NCBI GenBank assembly: GCA_029378245.1
Contig: JARKIF010000170.1
Coordinates: forward strand, 1 to 64,000
From: Roridomyces roridus
Taxonomy: Eukaryota; Basidiomycota; Agaricomycetes; Agaricales; Mycenaceae
Reading direction: 5' to 3'
Length of the DNA: 64,000 nt
A model generated the notes under the pieces. That model did not search any database. It was given only the letters and a program-made list of their open reading frames with translations, and was not told the origin of the DNA. A program made the translations under genes and the position numbers. Below are positions 33,779 through 44,551 of the stretch, piece after piece. Position 1 is the first letter of the stretch, and each line of letters opens with the position of its first letter.

Positions 33779-34639
33779 TCAGGTCCGGTTGCGGAACGCC
33801 CGCCGCAAGATGCGCAGCAAAAATGATTTTTTCCGCTTCTTTGGGGTGGGAGGAGACTGAGTGTCCCCCTTCGGTGTAGAAGGAGTTTCCTCCCTTGGGA
33901 GGGGAGTGTCCTTGAGAGGACCCTCCTTGGGGGTGGGAGGAGCTTCCTCCCTTGGGATGAGAGGAGCGTCCTCGAGAGGACCCTCTTTCGGGGCGGCAGG
34001 AAGGTCTGCCTTGGGGGAAGGAGGAGGGGATGCCTGAGGGAGAGGAGGGTCCTCTGTCGGGACAGAAGGTGATTCCACCTTCGGGACGCAGGGAGAGTCC
34101 GCCGGCATTGAGGCAGGAGGAAGCTCTTTCGAACGAATGTCGCTGCCAGTGATGCCCCACTCCGTAGTAGGCACCAGCCGCCGAAAAACGATCCTGTCGC
34201 CCACTTTGGCGGCAACCTCAGGCGGGAGATCATCCACCCCGAATTCTGCCGTCGACTCGATGCACTCCAATTGGGGGCACTTGGTGGCGAAGAATGCGAC
34301 GAAATCGGCATTTGCCTCGTGAACAACCAGTCTCTTGACTCTAGTGAAATGATGGAGGTCCGGGACATCGGTCGAAGAGTGCGGCGGGAAGAAGGTGCCT
34401 CGCGGGGCGCTGACGAGCAGCGGGGGCGGAGGGGAGGTATAGGCAAATGTGAAGTACATATCGGTGAGACCGTCAGAGTATTTTTCTACAGTCAAGGATG
34501 GGACGAAATCTAGAAAATCACAGTACATGTCCCAGTACCAATATGTGGGGAGGCAGTCGACGAGGACAAAATGGAGGGACTTGATGTTGGGGGTCCAGTC
34601 GTGTATGAAGGTTGCGATCTCTGCGGGAGAGAGGCCCAT
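33779..34639 (-). CDS. Hypothetical protein with Pro-rich tandem-repeat tail
   Basis: The first ATG is 34639-34637 (MGLSPAEIATFIHDWTPNIK), 286 codons to the stop at 33781-33779. The open frame extends upstream to 34732 without an ATG, through an AAAAGTG-rich patch. Residues 1-150 look globular and leucine/aromatic-rich (HFVLVDCLPTYWYWDMYCDF, VKRLVVHEANADFVAFFATK), vaguely like the LRR part of fungal F-box proteins but without an F-box. The C-terminal ~110 residues repeat acidic-proline blocks such as PKEGPLEDAPLIPREEAPPT, ending in a basic KKRKKSFLLRILRRAFRNR. Not recognised. An upstream exon carrying an F-box may have been lost to the AT-rich insertion. Confidence 0.5.
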   Translation of the reverse strand: MGLSPAEIATFIHDWTPNIKSLHFVLVDCLPTYWYWDMYCDFLDFVPSLTVEKYSDGLTDMYFTFAYTSPPPPLLVSAPRGTFFPPHSSTDVPDLHHFTRVKRLVVHEANADFVAFFATKCPQLECIESTAEFGVDDLPPEVAAKVGDRIVFRRLVPTTEWGITGSDIRSKELPPASMPADSPCVPKVESPSVPTEDPPLPQASPPPSPKADLPAAPKEGPLEDAPLIPREEAPPTPKEGPLKDTPLPREETPSTPKGDTQSPPTPKKRKKSFLLRILRRAFRNRT

Positions 34640-36620
34640 CAGCAACTTGACAACTTTCACTTTCGCGTCTTTTCTGGCTTTTTTGAAGCCAAAAAGAGCC
34701 AAAAGTGCAAAAGTGGAAAAAGCATCTGGCACTTTTTTAAGCTAGGTCCGTTTGCGTAAAAAAGCGCTTTTTCATCGCAGAAAAGTGGCTTGGTCCCACC
34801 AAAAAGCACTCCGAAAAGCTTACATCTACGCTCATAACATCCAGCAATTAGGGTGGAAAGTAATATATTAGATTGGGCACTATGGAAGGTACAAATCTAA
34901 CTATGCGGACAGGATAGTGCACGTACCATCAACGACGACATCGCCGAACCCGCGAGGAGACTATTTGGATCAGAATTAACCTTGAAATTATCCGGGGACA
35001 GTGAACACGTACCAAGGTGACGGGGTCGGTACCGACGGCGCGCACATCGAGGATGGCCGTGGATGCAAAGTTGGCTGAGAGCCGGAGCGGCGTGGTGGAT
35101 CAGTGGGACTGTAGCAACAATCTCAGTATATGAACTGTCGCAAGATGCATGTTATAACTCACCGCGAGCAGGTAGCCCAGGTCTTCGAAGAGGGGAGAAC
35201 AAGCCTGATTGATAGAGGTCATTGACTGCAGCCGCTCAGGCAAGATACGTACCTCAAGCTTGACATATGCGGCAGCGGCCGCCGCAGCCACGGTGTCGGT
35301 GTCGTCCGCGGCATCGGTCACACTAAGAGAGACTCTATCAGTGGTGAGCGAGAGCTGGGCAGGAGCTAATACGCACTGTTGGGTGAAGAGCTGCTCACTG
35401 GCATCCGGACTCGGCGCTCAGCGTGGGGAGCTGAAGGAAGAATTCTTGGGCTCGAGAACTCTCAAGACCCGAGGCAGCTAGTAGGAATACTCACCGGGTA
35501 CCGTTCTGCACTAGAGTACGGTGCCTCGAGCAGAACAAATCAGCGGGGCGCAGGATTGACAGTGGGGTAGATGAAGGAAAGAAGAGGGAGTTGTTGGCGT
35601 TTATTGTTTTTCCGTCCAAATCCAGCCAACACCACGTTTTCGGCGGCCGCAACGTGACAACGACGATCACCAAGCAACGCCTTGACTCTTACCACCTCCT
35701 TCTGCCTCACCATCCCCCACTTCCACGCCTGATGAAAGCGCTCGATCGCCCGCTCATGCAAACCCTCCTGTTTCCGCACGCCTCGGCTTCCCTCCCCAAA
35801 CGACTACCTGCGATTTCTACTGCTCGGCTTCGGCATTCATCACACGGGCGCACCCAGGCCCCAGGGGCGGAGAACATTCTGGGTGGGACTGGGTGAGGGT
35901 TTGTCTGCTGTCTTTGACTTGCTCACAAGCATAGATATCCGGGTCCCGTATATACTATGTACAACATGTCGCTACTAATCAACCCATATAATTCATCTCC
36001 CCTGTCTTGTGCCCCTGCAAATTGTTCCTGAGCGCTGAGCTTCTTTCCTCCTTACCCTCAACCTGGCAGCTCGTGCTTCAACTCCTGCTCCAAGACCTAT
36101 CCCACCCTGGGTCACACCCATACCAGAGCAAAGCCGCAGTTCAGATTCAAGTACCGTGGCGACGAATAACCATGTGCGCTGACTCACTTTTTTGACCACT
36201 TTTCATTGCAACTGATTTCACACCAAAAAGTCGAAAAGAGTCGAAAGCGAATCTCGACCAAGAAAAGTCTAGCGGAAAGTGCCGAAAAAAGACGAAAGTG
36301 GAAAAAGCCGCAGAAAAGCTCTGGAGGTGCCCAGAAAAGAGGGTGTCAAGTTGCTGATGCCGTAGTATGGCAATCTGTGTTTCCACCAGGAGGGAGTGAT
36401 GCGTTTGCGGGTGTGGTCTTTGGCTGCGTATTCAGCCAATTCCTTGCATTGAAGCTCGTACTCTCCTGTGCGTCTTTGGTAAATTGAGATGGTCAGGGAA
36501 CGGCAGTTTTGAGCCAGATATTGAGCGAAGTCGGTGATGCCCGCGAGTTTGTATGTGAGCGAGGGAGTGTCGCAACTAGTGATTAGATGCCCGCTATGTA
36601 AATAGTGGGTTTTTACGCAC
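34640..36620. other. Degenerate region with AAAAGTG-rich patches and exon-like pieces
   Basis: AAAAGTGG/GAAAAAGC-rich low-complexity patches lie at about 34650-34830 and 36190-36345, each abutting a GTCAAGTTGCTGATG sequence. Minus-strand exon-like stretches bordered by splice-like sites occur at about 35090-35560 (LTTDRVSLSVTDAADD; ACSPLFEDLGYLLA; SANFASTAILDVRAVGTDP), but phases do not join. Another at about 36345-36575 reads AQYLAQNCRSLTISIYQRRT and CKELAEYAAKDHTRKR. They look like pieces of decayed genes; I do not recognise them. Confidence 0.35.
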
Positions 36621-38200
36621 ATGTGGGCTCCAAATCACCTATTCAAAAAAAATGGCGCATTGATGTACTTTCTTATGTAATTTGCAACCATCTGATGGGA
36701 TTGGCGGATATCTCGGGCGACATTCGATCGTCGTTGCCATCCGTTTCTCCAGCCTTTCTGTTCCTTTTCAAATGTGCGTTTGCCGCCAATTTTCCGCCAT
36801 TCTTTTGCTCTCTAATAGCTGGCGAGGAGGGATTCTTGTTCGGCACGTCGGCCCACTCTGGTCACTCCCCACTGTCGTGTCTCTGGGCTTCTTTCTGCTT
36901 CTTCCCCGTCTCCGAGCGCACAAGCTGCAGTTGACCATTTCCATACCTGGACTCCCTACCAATTCTCCTCGCTTTTCCATGTCGCTGCATTTTCCCCATC
37001 CCAGGCCTTCTCGAGACGCCCTCCGGCTTCCCAACCGTCTTGACTCTTGACGTCTGGCAATTTCTTTTGCGGCCATTCCTCTCTGTCAGTCCATGCATGC
37101 AATCTAGCTTCCTTCAGATGCCAATTGAGTGGTTTCGGGGTGGTTCAAATCATGCAGCTGCTCTGCCTCCTCCCAATCAGTCTGAAGCAGTCGCAATCAG
37201 TCAGCGTGGTCGTTCCACAGCCGTGAACAACATCTATGTATGCCGATCAAACGGTTAGTGTTAGTTGCCTGTTACGACCCGCCCTGAACTTGCATTAGAA
37301 CGCGCTTACGATTTATTCTCGCGAATTCTTCTTCCGCCAATTCTTCTGTGAAGAACTGGGCCGACTTCCCGACACTCCAGATCCGACTTTACAGAGCTTC
37401 ACCACCACAGGAATCCGACTCGATTGCTCTCCTTAATCAATACATGCCGTGGCGTCCAAGCATCCTGCTCAACAACCTAACACTACGGCTTGGCAAGCCT
37501 CTAGATCTTTCTCTTCTCACTTTGTCTCTTCGTCTATGCGTTTCCTTCAATGATCCCGTTCTCAACTGGTTTGTCGCAGCCGATATTACTCAAGTTGTAT
37601 TTATATGCGGAACCAGGTTGCTGAGAATGCGGGGCCTAATGCGAGCTGGTCGACGCGATAGCGTCGGGCCGGCGAGCTTTAGGCCGCGCTTAGATATAAT
37701 ACTTTTGTTTTCGTCCTGCCTTGTATCAAGTACTCCAGATTAATATAGGAAGGAAGGAAGGAAGGAATTAACCCGTAGGGATACATGTACATGGTCCAAA
37801 AGCAATAGACATTTGGCCCATAAATTGGCCCATAGCGGGCACTGCCGCGAAGCGGGCTACATCAGTCATGTAATATCAGGGATGAGGAGGTGGAGGAAGA
37901 TGGGGACGACGATGCTGAGCCATTCGCGACTGACGAGCATCCAGCTTGTCATCGAGTACGCATGTCGGTGGCTGCTGGTGGAGAGGCAGTTCCAGCCATA
38001 GCCTACGATGAGCTCGACCAGCTCAGGAGGGAACATTCTTGTCGTGAGACAAGAATATATAAGGAAATCCCGAACACGTCAAATTTACGTGTAGCACGAT
38101 CCCGTGCTTCGGCATCAAACCGTGCTTCGGCAAGGGACCGAAGCCAATTATGTACTAGCCCGCATTAAATTTCTGTTGATTCTCTTCCTTGCTCCGCGCC
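36621..38200. other. Gene-poor spacer
   Basis: No coding sequence supported. It includes a (GGAA)n microsatellite at 37747-37767 and a 12-bp direct repeat CGTGCTTCGGCA at 38103-38114 and 38121-38132. Confidence 0.45.
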
Positions 38201-38771
38201 ATGGATCCCATGGACTGCCCTCGCTCCGTCGACAAATGTACTCAAGGGATTGTCAAAACGCTGCACTCCAACGAAGAATCAGCGGCTGCTGTCAGCAAGC
38301 TGGAGGTACGTGCCGGAGGTGAACGAAAAGTCGCACAGGTCCGGCATATCCGCTGTATTCACCGGAATATTCCGGGCTCTACCTGGCAGCTTGCACTTGT
38401 CGAAGAACCCATCTCGACGACCCTCGACCTCGTCGCTTCACTTCCTGCGCTCACATCGCTGTTTCACTGTGATGAGTATTTTGGGAGGAACTGCGGGTGC
38501 GTGTGTGAGCAAGCTCATCCGGTTAGATCTTGACCGGATTGTCAATCTGCCCGAGTTTTTGCAGGCGTTGGGGAGAGACGAGAGTCTGCTACCCAAACTA
38601 CGGACTTTGGCGGTTCGTGACGATGCGGCGCTGGATGGAGTCGATGTTCTGAAGCTGCTTGCGCATCGGAATCCGATTGTGCGTAGGATTCCGTTTTGGC
38701 GTTGGGGGTGGGAGTTTCTTCAAGATGGACACAGTTTGGATGATGGGTTGGAAGTTGTCATACTGGAGTAA
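38201..38771 (+). pseudogene. F-box-like C-terminal relic (F6) with captured MET1 fragment
   Basis: From 38383 it reads TWQLALVEEPISTTLDLVAS like the middle of copy F5. An internal deletion of roughly 150 residues then joins SLPALTSLF to VMSILGG, with a frame change. The family tail follows: KLIRLDLDRIVNLPEFLQAL, RRIPFWRWGWEFLQDG, GLEVVILE and stop at 38771. Immediately upstream, 38319-38382 is a copy (61 of 64 bases by eye) of an internal stretch of MET1 (49601-49664). Before that, ATG 38201 opens about 35 codons (MDPMDCPRSVDKCTQGIVKT) ending at a GTACGT donor-like site; their origin is unclear. No F-box remains. Confidence 0.7.
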
Positions 38772-39018
38772 GTGCGAAGTTGATTTGCTTCTGGGCCCCG
38801 TGGGGTGAAGAATGCGTGTTGTTTACTTATGAAGTTGTGAACTACCAATGTAGCATTGGATTGATTGGCTCTTTTGAATCAACTCAGATACGGAGCAATC
38901 CTTCTTTCTGCTGAAGACCTGAGCGTAATCAAGATCAACAGAAGCGCTCCTGGTTTCCCAGATAACGTTTCGGACAAGATGATGGTAAACCACAACAGAA
39001 AAGTTAAAACACAAGTAC

Positions 39019-41129
39019 TCAGTCTACAAGTCTACGAATAACCTCTGCCACACCCTTCCTCGCAGTTACAACACACTTGAATTCCTCGGGGCGGCTACAA
39101 GTTCTTGAGCATCCGGCGACAGTGAAATGTGAAACGACACAAGTGTTTACCTGATAGCCCCATCCAAAAATTCTCCAGACGGAAGCACCGGAATACCCTC
39201 TTCAATCGGCGCGCTGATATCAAAAAAGGTCAAGATGGAAGCGCAGACGAGCCATACAGCCATGTCGGCGAGATGCGAACCTACAACTAGTCATAAGTTA
39301 CGATTGAAACGGGAACTTGAAGCAGACTATGGAGTTACCGGGACAAGCCCTCCGTCCGTAGCCAAAAAGAATATCCTTCGGATCCATCTCCTTGGCATGC
39401 GTTGCCGTCTTGATGAATCGCTCCGGCCGGAAGGCTTCTGGGTCTGAATAAATCTTGGGATCACGGAAAAACAACCTAGGTTCGACGGTGAGAAAGTTCA
39501 GTTGGTTCAAATCTGAGAAAACCAACCAGGTATTGGCCATGATGATCGTGTCCTTTGGTATGAAATATCCGTTGTGGACATCGTCTTCGGCGGCTGCATG
39601 TGGGAGTCCTATGATTATCAACCGTAAGACATCTCGTTGACTTGTCGAAGTCTCGTGTATGTACCCAGCGGCACCATGGTATATTTCCGGAAGACCTCTA
39701 GAATGAGCGCTTCGACGAACGGGAGACGGGCACGGTCGGCCGATCGAGGAGCGGTGGAAGGACCAAGAACATTGTTGAGCTCCATCTGAGCTTTACGTTG
39801 GGCATCTGGGTGTAGGACCATGGCGAGGAAAAATGTCTCGATGACGGCGGCAGTCTGTGCGTCGCAATTAGAATGGTTTTGTCTGTGATTCAACTCAGGT
39901 CAGCCACACCGTTTCAGAGCCACCTGTGTGAATTACACTGAGTTGACTGCAATAGCGAATATCACTATAGCAGGCTTACCACCCCAGACTCCGGATGCCG
40001 CCAGTTTCAGGACGTCTTCCTCTTCAGCGGTATATTCATGGCAACTGAGAAGATCTGAAACCATAGAAGGCATGGATTTTCCCATTTCCTAACCGTTTTT
40101 CTTCTTCAACGACTGGTGCAAGAGAGAAAGAGCACCCACGATTTGCTTCTTCACCCAATCAAGTGGTGTATCAAGGGACGCTTGGAGGGCGGCACGGTAC
40201 GGGATAATTTTCTTCTTCCATCCGGCGCCTGGAAACCATTCTGGAACGTATCGCACTGCAATGTTCATAGTCAGCATTAATACTATCAAAGGTGTCGGAA
40301 ATGTACTACAGAACGGGAATGTATCGACTGCAAATGCGTTCACACCAGTCAGTTCGGAGAATTGTTTCATGGCGACGTCAATCAGCTTGAGCAGCGGGTC
40401 GTTTTCGTCTTTGAGCTGGTAGCCAAAGGTCACGTTGAGGACGATTGCACCAGCGAATCTCCTCGACTTGAATCAACCTATCCAAAGAGAATGAAACAAT
40501 CACACACCTAAAGCCGTGCTCTCTCCACATGTTGGGCGTTTGGAGTATGTCATGCAGGAATGAATGGATCGCAGTCTCCAGTGGAGGACCGCAGGTGGTT
40601 TCGACTTTGGAACGAGTGCCGAGGACTTGAGCCATCATGCGACGTTGCTCAGACCACTTCTTCCCGAATTGAATGAGACCTCCAAGGCGGGTGAGAGGAT
40701 TGATACACAGAATCGGGCGCAAATTAGATACCTGGACTTTGGTCGTACCCAACGAGCTCTCCACCCATAACGAGTCTAGGACGATTGCTGTATATCCGAC
40801 TCTTCTTGTCGAGCATATCAGTCGCGTATTTCAGGTCGTTGAGCACGATGATGTGTTTTCCAAAGACGCTGAGGTGAACAATCGGACCTAGAAGAATTCG
40901 CACCAGCTGAGAGAGAAAGACGAGAGAAATCACCATAAGTTGTAGCCCATTCCGCGAAGGTTATCCATGGTTTCGACGGAGGCAGATCCAGGGCGTTTCC
41001 GAGCAGGAATGTTCCCTTTGGACCAGGCGGAAACGGCGCGATACTCTTCTTTTTGACACGCGCAAACCAGAAGGCGGCAGCCAGTGCCGTAGCGCCTAGT
41101 GCAAGAGCCACAAAAACCTCGGCTTGCAT
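39019..41129 (-). CDS. Cytochrome P450, copy C
   Basis: Third copy of the A/B P450 with the same exon plan, more diverged. Start ATG 41129-41127 (MQAEVFVALALG); stop 39021-39019 (VIRRLVD end). It has the PFPPGPKG hinge, GGGSETTA, EVFRKYTMVPLG, FRPERF and FGYGRRACPG. Note RACPG here against RRVCPG in A and B; the cysteine ligand is kept. Phases agree at every intron, including the 14-nt exon and a 47-nt last intron. In the sixth intron the acceptor GGTTAG replaces TTGAG, again just before the [L/M]GKSMP block. Predicted ER-bound monooxygenase, substrate unknown. Related 5' relics lie at 47449-48010. Confidence 0.88.
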
Positions 41130-42031
41130 GGAGATTGAGGCGGCGAAGGACAAGGAAGATTTCTGAGTCGGAAGGCCTTGACCGGAGCTTGCGACTGCCT
41201 TCGAATGATTCGTCGCTTCCCCGCTTCCCAGTCATTTGAATCGCTGTAAATCCGCGGCCGATAGGCTGATTCCTTGTAAAAGTGGCAACAGGGAATCCAT
41301 TTCCAGTGATCCGAGAATGCCAACGTGTCGTCGGGTTTCTCGGGTACAAATCGTTGAGTTTGCGCAGAAGCGTATCTAGCTACTGGTCGCCAAGTGTCCA
41401 AGTGTCCAAGTACCCTCAAGCTGAGGATTTCTCAGAAGATGGTGGTTTGGGTAAGGAAGTTGCGGGCAGTTCGGCCACCACCGGCGCGGACCTGCTTACC
41501 TAATATGCCTCTCGTCTCTCCTCGGAAATTTCGCGGTAAGGGTTGGGTAAGGGCTGATGTGTCTCAGTCCACACCAAATGCCCCGAGAGCTACCGCAATG
41601 CTGGGTAAGAACGGCTGGCCAGGCTTAACTCACCAAATATTGACTTGCTACTCTCAGCTCTGAAACTCACAAACAGTGGGCTTGAGTGTGCTCGTTGGAC
41701 CAACGTTGGACTTACCGGCGAACATCCGCCTCAGAGCCGTTCAAAAGCAGGATTCTTCAACCTCCAGGTGCGCCGACTCGTGCAGCATCTAAGAAGACCG
41801 CCGACTTCAAGGCATGCGCTTCTTTCTTCCAGTTTTGCCATTGGCCACCCACACAAGTAATTACTTCTGGTTCAATGCCAGTCGAGTCCAAGTCCACGTC
41901 ATAAATTAATTAATGCCATGCCAGGGAGAACACTAGAATCGTACATGCCATGCGAAGCAATGGCCTCAAGCCCAGGTCTGCTACTTACCTTAACCACGAC
42001 ATTCCTCACTCTTCCGATCTAACTTCGATGC
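41130..42031. other. Intergenic region between divergent P450 genes
   Basis: About 900 bp between the start of copy C (minus strand) and the next P450 (plus strand). It must contain both promoters. Part of it (about 41340-41420) is duplicated near 48060-48125 with the P450 relic. No gene seen. Confidence 0.5.
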
Positions 42032-44034
42032 ATGATATACGACCCCGCCGCCCTCGTTCTCGCTCTCCTACGCCCCATCATGTTCCAAACGATTTTGCTC
42101 TCCCTCACCGCCACGGTCTCTGTCATCGTCATCTGGAACCAACTGAGCAAGAAGGTCCAAGATGACATACCCTTCATTCCCGGACCCGCCAGCGACTCGT
42201 TCTTCACCGGCAACATGCACACCCTCGCAGCAGCCCCGAGTGATGCCGCCGCCATCTCCTACACCAAAACCCACGGCGGTATCGTCAAGCTAAACGGCAT
42301 CCTCGGTGTCTCGAAACACGTACTACTCATTTCCGACCCAGCTGCGCTGCGCAGACTGTTTGGCGCTTCGACAGGTCAGTGGGATTCAAGTTCGCGGAAC
42401 TTGGCTTCGATCAAGTCGCTTTTTGGTCCTGGGGTCTCGGCCGTTGAGGGCGCGGACCATATTCGGCAGAGGAAATTCATCGTGCAGGCGTTGACGCCGG
42501 TTCAGACGAGGGGGATGATCGATTCAGTTCAAGATGCTTCCCAGTCGGTGCGTCCTCTCAGTTCCCTTCCTGTTTTCGGTTAATCAATTCGAACTCTCCA
42601 GATGCGCAGGATGCTTAATAAAAGCTGCCCAGGCACGAAACCCGTCCAACTCGACATGCTCCACTGGGCACGCCGCGTGGCCCTCGACTCGCTCACCATG
42701 TTCGCATTCGGCGTCTCCCTCCACGCAATGGAGAAACCCGAACACGCCCACGATCTCCTCCACACTTTCGACTCGATGCTCGAAGACTGTATGGGCAAGA
42801 CGTCCGAGATGCAGTATTTCCTCCGCGAGACTGCCGTGGCGGGGATATACCCCAGTTTGTTAGGGATTGCGATGACGGATATGCAGTTCTTCCGCTCGAC
42901 GATGGGGACGACGAAGAGGTTGACGCAGTTCAGTGAGTGGGTGAGGAAGGAGAGGGAGGAGATGGGGAGTCTTGGGGGTGGGAGTGATTTGTTGAGCTCG
43001 TTGTGTGAGTGTCCGCAGTCGGGATTTCGATTCGAGTGCTAACTAGCGCTAACTCTCGATAGACAAGGCCAATCAGGCAGAGTCGGCCAAGTCCAAGCTG
43101 GCAGATCATGAGATTCGGGCTCTCATTGGGTAGGCGCGAGTCTGTTTCGTTCAGTTTTCCGCTAACCCGTCTCAGAATGGTCCTCTTTGCAGGCCACGAC
43201 ACCGTCTCTACAACCCTCGCCATGTTCCTCAACGACATGGCACGATACCCCACAGTCCAACAGCGCCTCCGCGAGGAGATCAACGCTAAACGGGCCGAAA
43301 TCGGCGGCGACGAGGTCAAATTTAGCCAGGACGACTACGACTCGATGCCGTATTTGAACGCCGTGCTCAAGGTAACTGCCAATTCATTCGTGTGTTTCAT
43401 TCATTCTAATAACAGAACCCAGGAATCCATGCGCATCAACCCCGTCCTCGGGCAGACCTTTCGCACCAACCGCGCCGCTGACGTCCTCCCGCTCTCCGAG
43501 CCCATCCTCTGCACCGACGGTAAGATGTGGAGTGAGATTGCCGTCGCGGGGGGTACTCTTGTCGTCATTGATATCATGGGTTCTAATTTACGGGAGGATG
43601 TTTGGGGCAAGGATGCAAGGGAGTTTCGGGCAGAGCGGTGGCTTGATAGTGAGGAGAAGGTTGTACCGCGGGAGAAAACGCCGGGGATGGTGTATGGGAG
43701 CCTGTTGAATTTCGTGGCTGGGAGTAAGTGCCCTCTGTTGGGGTTCCCCGGGATTTCTGACGAACAATACTTAGATCGGACTTGTCCTGGGTGGCGGATC
43801 GCTATTTTGGAACTACAATCTTTCATCTGCGATATCGTTGAAGGGTTCAAAATCTCCGCAGTACCCGGCAACGGTGAGATTGTGCGCGAGTTCCATGGGG
43901 TGTCAATTCTCAAGGTACGTTCAATGATCGAGCATGGTTGCGAGCGATCCATTGATTTTTGGCAGGTTGCGGGGAAGCCGGTCAAGGGCGGGGAGGTGCC
44001 GCTTATCTTGGAGGCTATCCCGGGAAAGGCGTAG
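42032..44034 (+). CDS. Cytochrome P450 (second type) beside a terpene synthase
   Basis: Seven exons give about 540 residues. The start at 42032 (MIYDPAALVL) precedes a membrane helix (MFQTILLSLTATVSVIVIW); the Met at 42080 is an alternative. It shows PFIPGPASDSFF, the WxxxR-like region (GADHIRQRKFIVQAL), I-helix AGHDTVST, K-helix ESMRINP, RAERWLD, and the heme loop FVAGNRTCPG split by an intron. The proximal end is VPLILEAIPGKA. It belongs to a different family from copies A-C. ER-bound monooxygenase expected. It is convergent with the terpene synthase at 44552-45938, about 500 bp away, which suggests oxidation of the terpene product; that is inference from position. Confidence 0.88.
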
Positions 44035-44551
44035 AATGTTCGGGTGGGTGTGAGCATATACTTACTAGCGCCCGATTTCTTGATAGGTGTAATATATCTA
44101 TCTATTCATTCGAGAAGAAATGTCGAGGGCTTTCCCTCGGGTTCTAGCTTCCTCCTCGGACTACGGGCAAGACGGTCCGTCGGAGCGACCAAACATGAAT
44201 TTGGAGCGGAGTCTCGACATGGAACACACCAGATTGCCCAGATAATGTAGAGATACCTACCCCCGTGTACAGCGGCAGTTGAACATTGCAAAACGCGGCA
44301 TTTTGGTATCTTTCTTTTGCGGGCGTGTAGAAGCGCTTACTGAACACCGTTTTCATCTTTCATTGGTCGGATAAGAGCTTGGCCCAGGCTGCAACATAAT
44401 TCCTGCGGGCGCACGGCACGGTGTGCGGGCTAACGTTCACGTTAACGTTCAACTTTGGGAGATTCGGATCGATTTCATGTTGCAGATAAATTATATGTAC
44501 AGAATCTGCCGTGCAAGCAAGAACAAAAAAGGGATGGATGAGTGGTCGCGT
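44035..44551. other. Intergenic region between convergent P450 and terpene synthase
   Basis: Holds the 3' flanks of both genes. No gene or clear repeat seen. Confidence 0.5.
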
